From: Prevotellaceae bacterium UBA4301
Lineage (GTDB): Bacteria > Bacteroidota > Bacteroidia > Bacteroidales > Bacteroidaceae
Direction: 5' to 3'
Length of the DNA: 17,228 bases
NCBI GenBank assembly: GCA_002395775.1
Contig: DGUV01000084.1
Span: 1-17,228 of the forward strand
The position numbers were made by a program, and so were the translations under genes. Below are positions 16,080 through 17,228 of the stretch, one piece after another. The notes below the pieces were generated by a model that searched no databases, had not been told where the DNA came from, and was given only the letters and a program-made list of their open reading frames with translations. Within the stretch, counting starts at the first letter, position 1. Each line of letters begins with the position of its first letter.

Positions 16080-17021
16080 ATGAAACGTATCATTCTCCTC
16101 CTCCTCATTCTTCATTCTTCGTTCTTCATCCTTCATTCGTATGCCCAGCGCCCCAACCAAGCCTACTGGGACTACATCGAGTGCTACCGCTCCATGGCTC
16201 AGGACCAGATGCAGCGCCACCGCATCCCGGCCAGCATCACCCTTGCGCAAGGTCTGCTGGAGAGCGCAGCCGGCAGGAGCGAGCTGGCCACGAAGGCCAA
16301 CAACCACTTCGGCATCAAGGTGGGAGTGGGATGGACAGGGCCTTGGGTGGTGAAGAGCGACGACCGACCGGACGACCGTTTCCGTAAGTACAATTCGGTG
16401 GCCGAGAGCTATGAGGACCACTCCCAGTTCCTGCTGAAGCCCCGCTACCAGAGCCTCTTCCAGCTGTCGCCCACCGACTACAAGGGTTGGGCTCGGGGAT
16501 TGAAGGCCTGCGGCTATGCCACCAGCCCCACCTATGCCCAGCAGCTCATCCAGATTATCGAGAACTACGGTCTCCACCAGTACGACGCCCAGCGCCAGCA
16601 GTACTACCAGCACGCCCAGGGACAGGCCTCCGCCTTGCCCACGAGCCGCGAGCTGGCCGAGCAGCAGTTCTATGCCTCCCATCCCGTGTATGCCTGCAAC
16701 CGGAACTACTACATCGTAGTCCAGCCAGGCGACAACCTGGACGTGGTGGCCCTGATGACGGGCGTGAAGAAGCGCAAACTGCGCAAGTACAACGAGCTGC
16801 CCAGCGGCTACACGCTGCAGGCGGGCGACATCCTCTACCTGCAGAAGAAGCGGGGGCGGGCCGACAAATCGTTCAAGCGCATTCCCCATGTGGTGCAGGC
16901 AGGGCAGTCGATGTACGACATAGCCCAGCTCTACGGCATGCGCGTGGCCAGTCTCTACAAACTCAATCATCTGCCTCCCGGCTACATGCCCGAACCCGGT
17001 CACATGCTGCGCGTTTACTGA
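16080..17021 (+). CDS. Secreted glucosaminidase-domain peptidoglycan hydrolase with two LysM repeats
   Basis: Exported cell-wall hydrolase of 313 residues. The signal peptide MKRIILLLLILHSSFFILHSYA is followed by a probable cut before Gln23 and there is no lipobox cysteine. Residues of about 27-170 form a FlgJ/AcmA-type glucosaminidase domain: SITLAQGLLESAAGRSELA with probable catalytic Glu61, then NNHFGIKVG, RFRKYNSVAESYEDHSQFL and ACGYATSPTYAQQLIQIIE. Two LysM peptidoglycan-binding repeats follow, at about 210-258 (YYIVVQPGDNLDVVALMTG) and 268-313 (HVVQAGQSMYDIAQLYGM). The function is cutting or remodelling glycan strands. The gene stands alone on the plus strand, divergent from cdd. Oddly, much of the signal peptide is coded by a 7-bp tandem repeat. 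Domain assignment is firm; the specific bond cut is inferred. Confidence 0.93.
   Translation: MKRIILLLLILHSSFFILHSYAQRPNQAYWDYIECYRSMAQDQMQRHRIPASITLAQGLLESAAGRSELATKANNHFGIKVGVGWTGPWVVKSDDRPDDRFRKYNSVAESYEDHSQFLLKPRYQSLFQLSPTDYKGWARGLKACGYATSPTYAQQLIQIIENYGLHQYDAQRQQYYQHAQGQASALPTSRELAEQQFYASHPVYACNRNYYIVVQPGDNLDVVALMTGVKKRKLRKYNELPSGYTLQAGDILYLQKKRGRADKSFKRIPHVVQAGQSMYDIAQLYGMRVASLYKLNHLPPGYMPEPGHMLRVY
16106..16140 (+). repeat. CATTCTT heptamer repeat coding the signal peptide core
   Basis: Five consecutive 7-bp units: CATTCTT, CATTCTT, CGTTCTT, CATCCTT, CATTCGT. They code part of ILHSSFFILHSYA, whose ILHS recurs after seven residues as expected from reading a 7-bp repeat in three phases. 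Gain or loss of one unit would shift the frame right after the start of the hydrolase. Confidence 0.85.
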
Positions 17022-17045
17022 TTTTTCGCTCGGCACGGATAAATT

Positions 17046-17066
17046 TTAATTTTTAATTTTTAATTT
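17046..17066. repeat. TTTAATT heptamer array after the glucosaminidase gene
   Basis: Three perfect copies of TTTAATT, the reverse complement of the AATTAAA unit at 16013-16040. It sits directly upstream of another TATCTTTG element, again placing the array just before a promoter. Confidence 0.8.
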
Positions 17067-17074
17067 ATTTCCGT

Positions 17075-17082
17075 ATCTTTGA
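17075..17082 (+). promoter_or_regulatory. -7 promoter-like element before the tRNA region
   Basis: TATCTTTG matches TAnnTTTG and follows the TTTAATT array, but has no TTTG at -33. I see no gene for it other than the tRNA 104 bp further on, which has a better promoter of its own. It may be a secondary promoter for the tRNA or part of a repeated promoter-like module. Confidence 0.4.
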
Positions 17083-17116
17083 CCTGCTTCGCATGTCGAA
17101 GATAGGCTGCATCTCG

Positions 17117-17145
17117 GAAAAACTCAAATAAAAATTTGGTTTTTC
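17117..17145. other. Dyad symmetry across the -33 region of the tRNA promoter
   Basis: GAAAAAC (17117-17123) and CAAAT (17125-17129) pair with ATTTG (17134-17138) and GTTTTTC (17139-17145). That gives a 12-bp inverted repeat with one unpaired T and an AAAA loop. The right arm contains the TTTG -33 box of the promoter. It could be an operator or the end hairpin of an upstream transcript. Confidence 0.6.
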
Positions 17146-17166
17146 GCTCAATTTGCACTATCTTTG
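17135..17166 (+). promoter_or_regulatory. Promoter of tRNA-Pro
   Basis: A -33 TTTG (17135-17138), a 20-bp spacer and a -7 TATCTTTG (17159-17166) give a full match to the Bacteroidetes housekeeping promoter. The tRNA begins 19 bases after the -7 box. It is the best promoter in the window. Confidence 0.85.
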
Positions 17167-17185
17167 CACCGCTTTTCGGAGCAAT

Positions 17186-17228
17186 CGGGGTGTAGCGCAG
17201 TTGGTAGCGTTCCTGGTTTGGGACCAGG
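17186..17228 (+). tRNA. tRNA-Pro (TGG anticodon), cut by window edge
   Basis: The 5' part of a tRNA runs off the end. The acceptor strand begins CGGGGTG, the D arm is GCGCAGTTGGTAGCGT, and the anticodon arm is CCTGG, loop TTTGGGA, CCAGG, which puts TGG in the anticodon. This reads proline codons. The T arm and 3' end are outside the window. Confidence 0.93.

Noticed and set aside
16013..16140. CRISPR array
   Set aside because: The repeats here are 7 bp, contiguous and without spacers; they are simple tandem repeats.
16029..17036. Minus-strand open frame of 335 codons opposite the glucosaminidase gene
   Set aside because: The plus-strand protein has a signal peptide, a glucosaminidase domain and two LysM repeats; the antisense product is low-complexity and would start downstream of the real gene.

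Overview
The window looks like chromosomal DNA from a Bacteroidales bacterium, most likely Prevotella or a close relative. The evidence is the gene content (exported mutarotase lipoprotein, SSS and XylE sugar carriers next to ara genes, FucP/GluP-type carrier beside galK, a Bacteroidetes-style ABC-F protein), the near absence of canonical ribosome binding sites, and several copies of the Bacteroidetes -7 promoter element TAnnTTTG, including TATCTTTG four times near the right end. Everything from position 1 to 15974 is on the minus strand. Only the last protein gene and a cut tRNA are on the plus strand.

Positions 1-6344 (read right to left) are an apparent arabinose-centred unit: exported aldose 1-epimerase, XylE-type H+/sugar symporter, SSS-type Na+/sugar symporter, a small GxxExxY protein sitting in a TIR-bounded cassette, L-ribulose-5-phosphate 4-epimerase (araD), and the N-terminal 180 codons of L-arabinose isomerase (araA). 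It starts at a promoter near 6390. A strong intrinsic terminator at 6527-6563 separates it from the upstream galactose unit at 6587-10407 (cytosolic aldose 1-epimerase, glucose/galactose MFS carrier, galactokinase), which starts at a promoter near 10445. Together the units import arabinose, galactose and related sugars, equilibrate their anomers on both sides of the inner membrane, and feed the Leloir and arabinose/pentose-phosphate routes.

Positions 10548-15974 are housekeeping: cdd, an ABC-F ATPase, grpE, dnaJ and folC, with folC starting inside the stop codon of dnaJ (TGATG). A divergent AT-rich promoter region follows. It drives cdd leftward and a secreted glucosaminidase/LysM peptidoglycan hydrolase rightward. 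The window ends inside a tRNA-Pro(TGG) with a well-formed promoter.

I see no phage, CRISPR, defence or secretion locus. The least ordinary material lies between the genes: a family of GC-rich hairpin repeats packed between stop and start codons, including a composite element of about 146 bp present twice inside the galactose operon; a 35-bp terminal inverted repeat pair around the GxxExxY gene; and two kinds of 7-bp tandem repeat at the hydrolase gene, one in the promoter and one coding for the signal peptide. These are described as repeat or mobile elements with possible regulatory consequences, not as proven systems.
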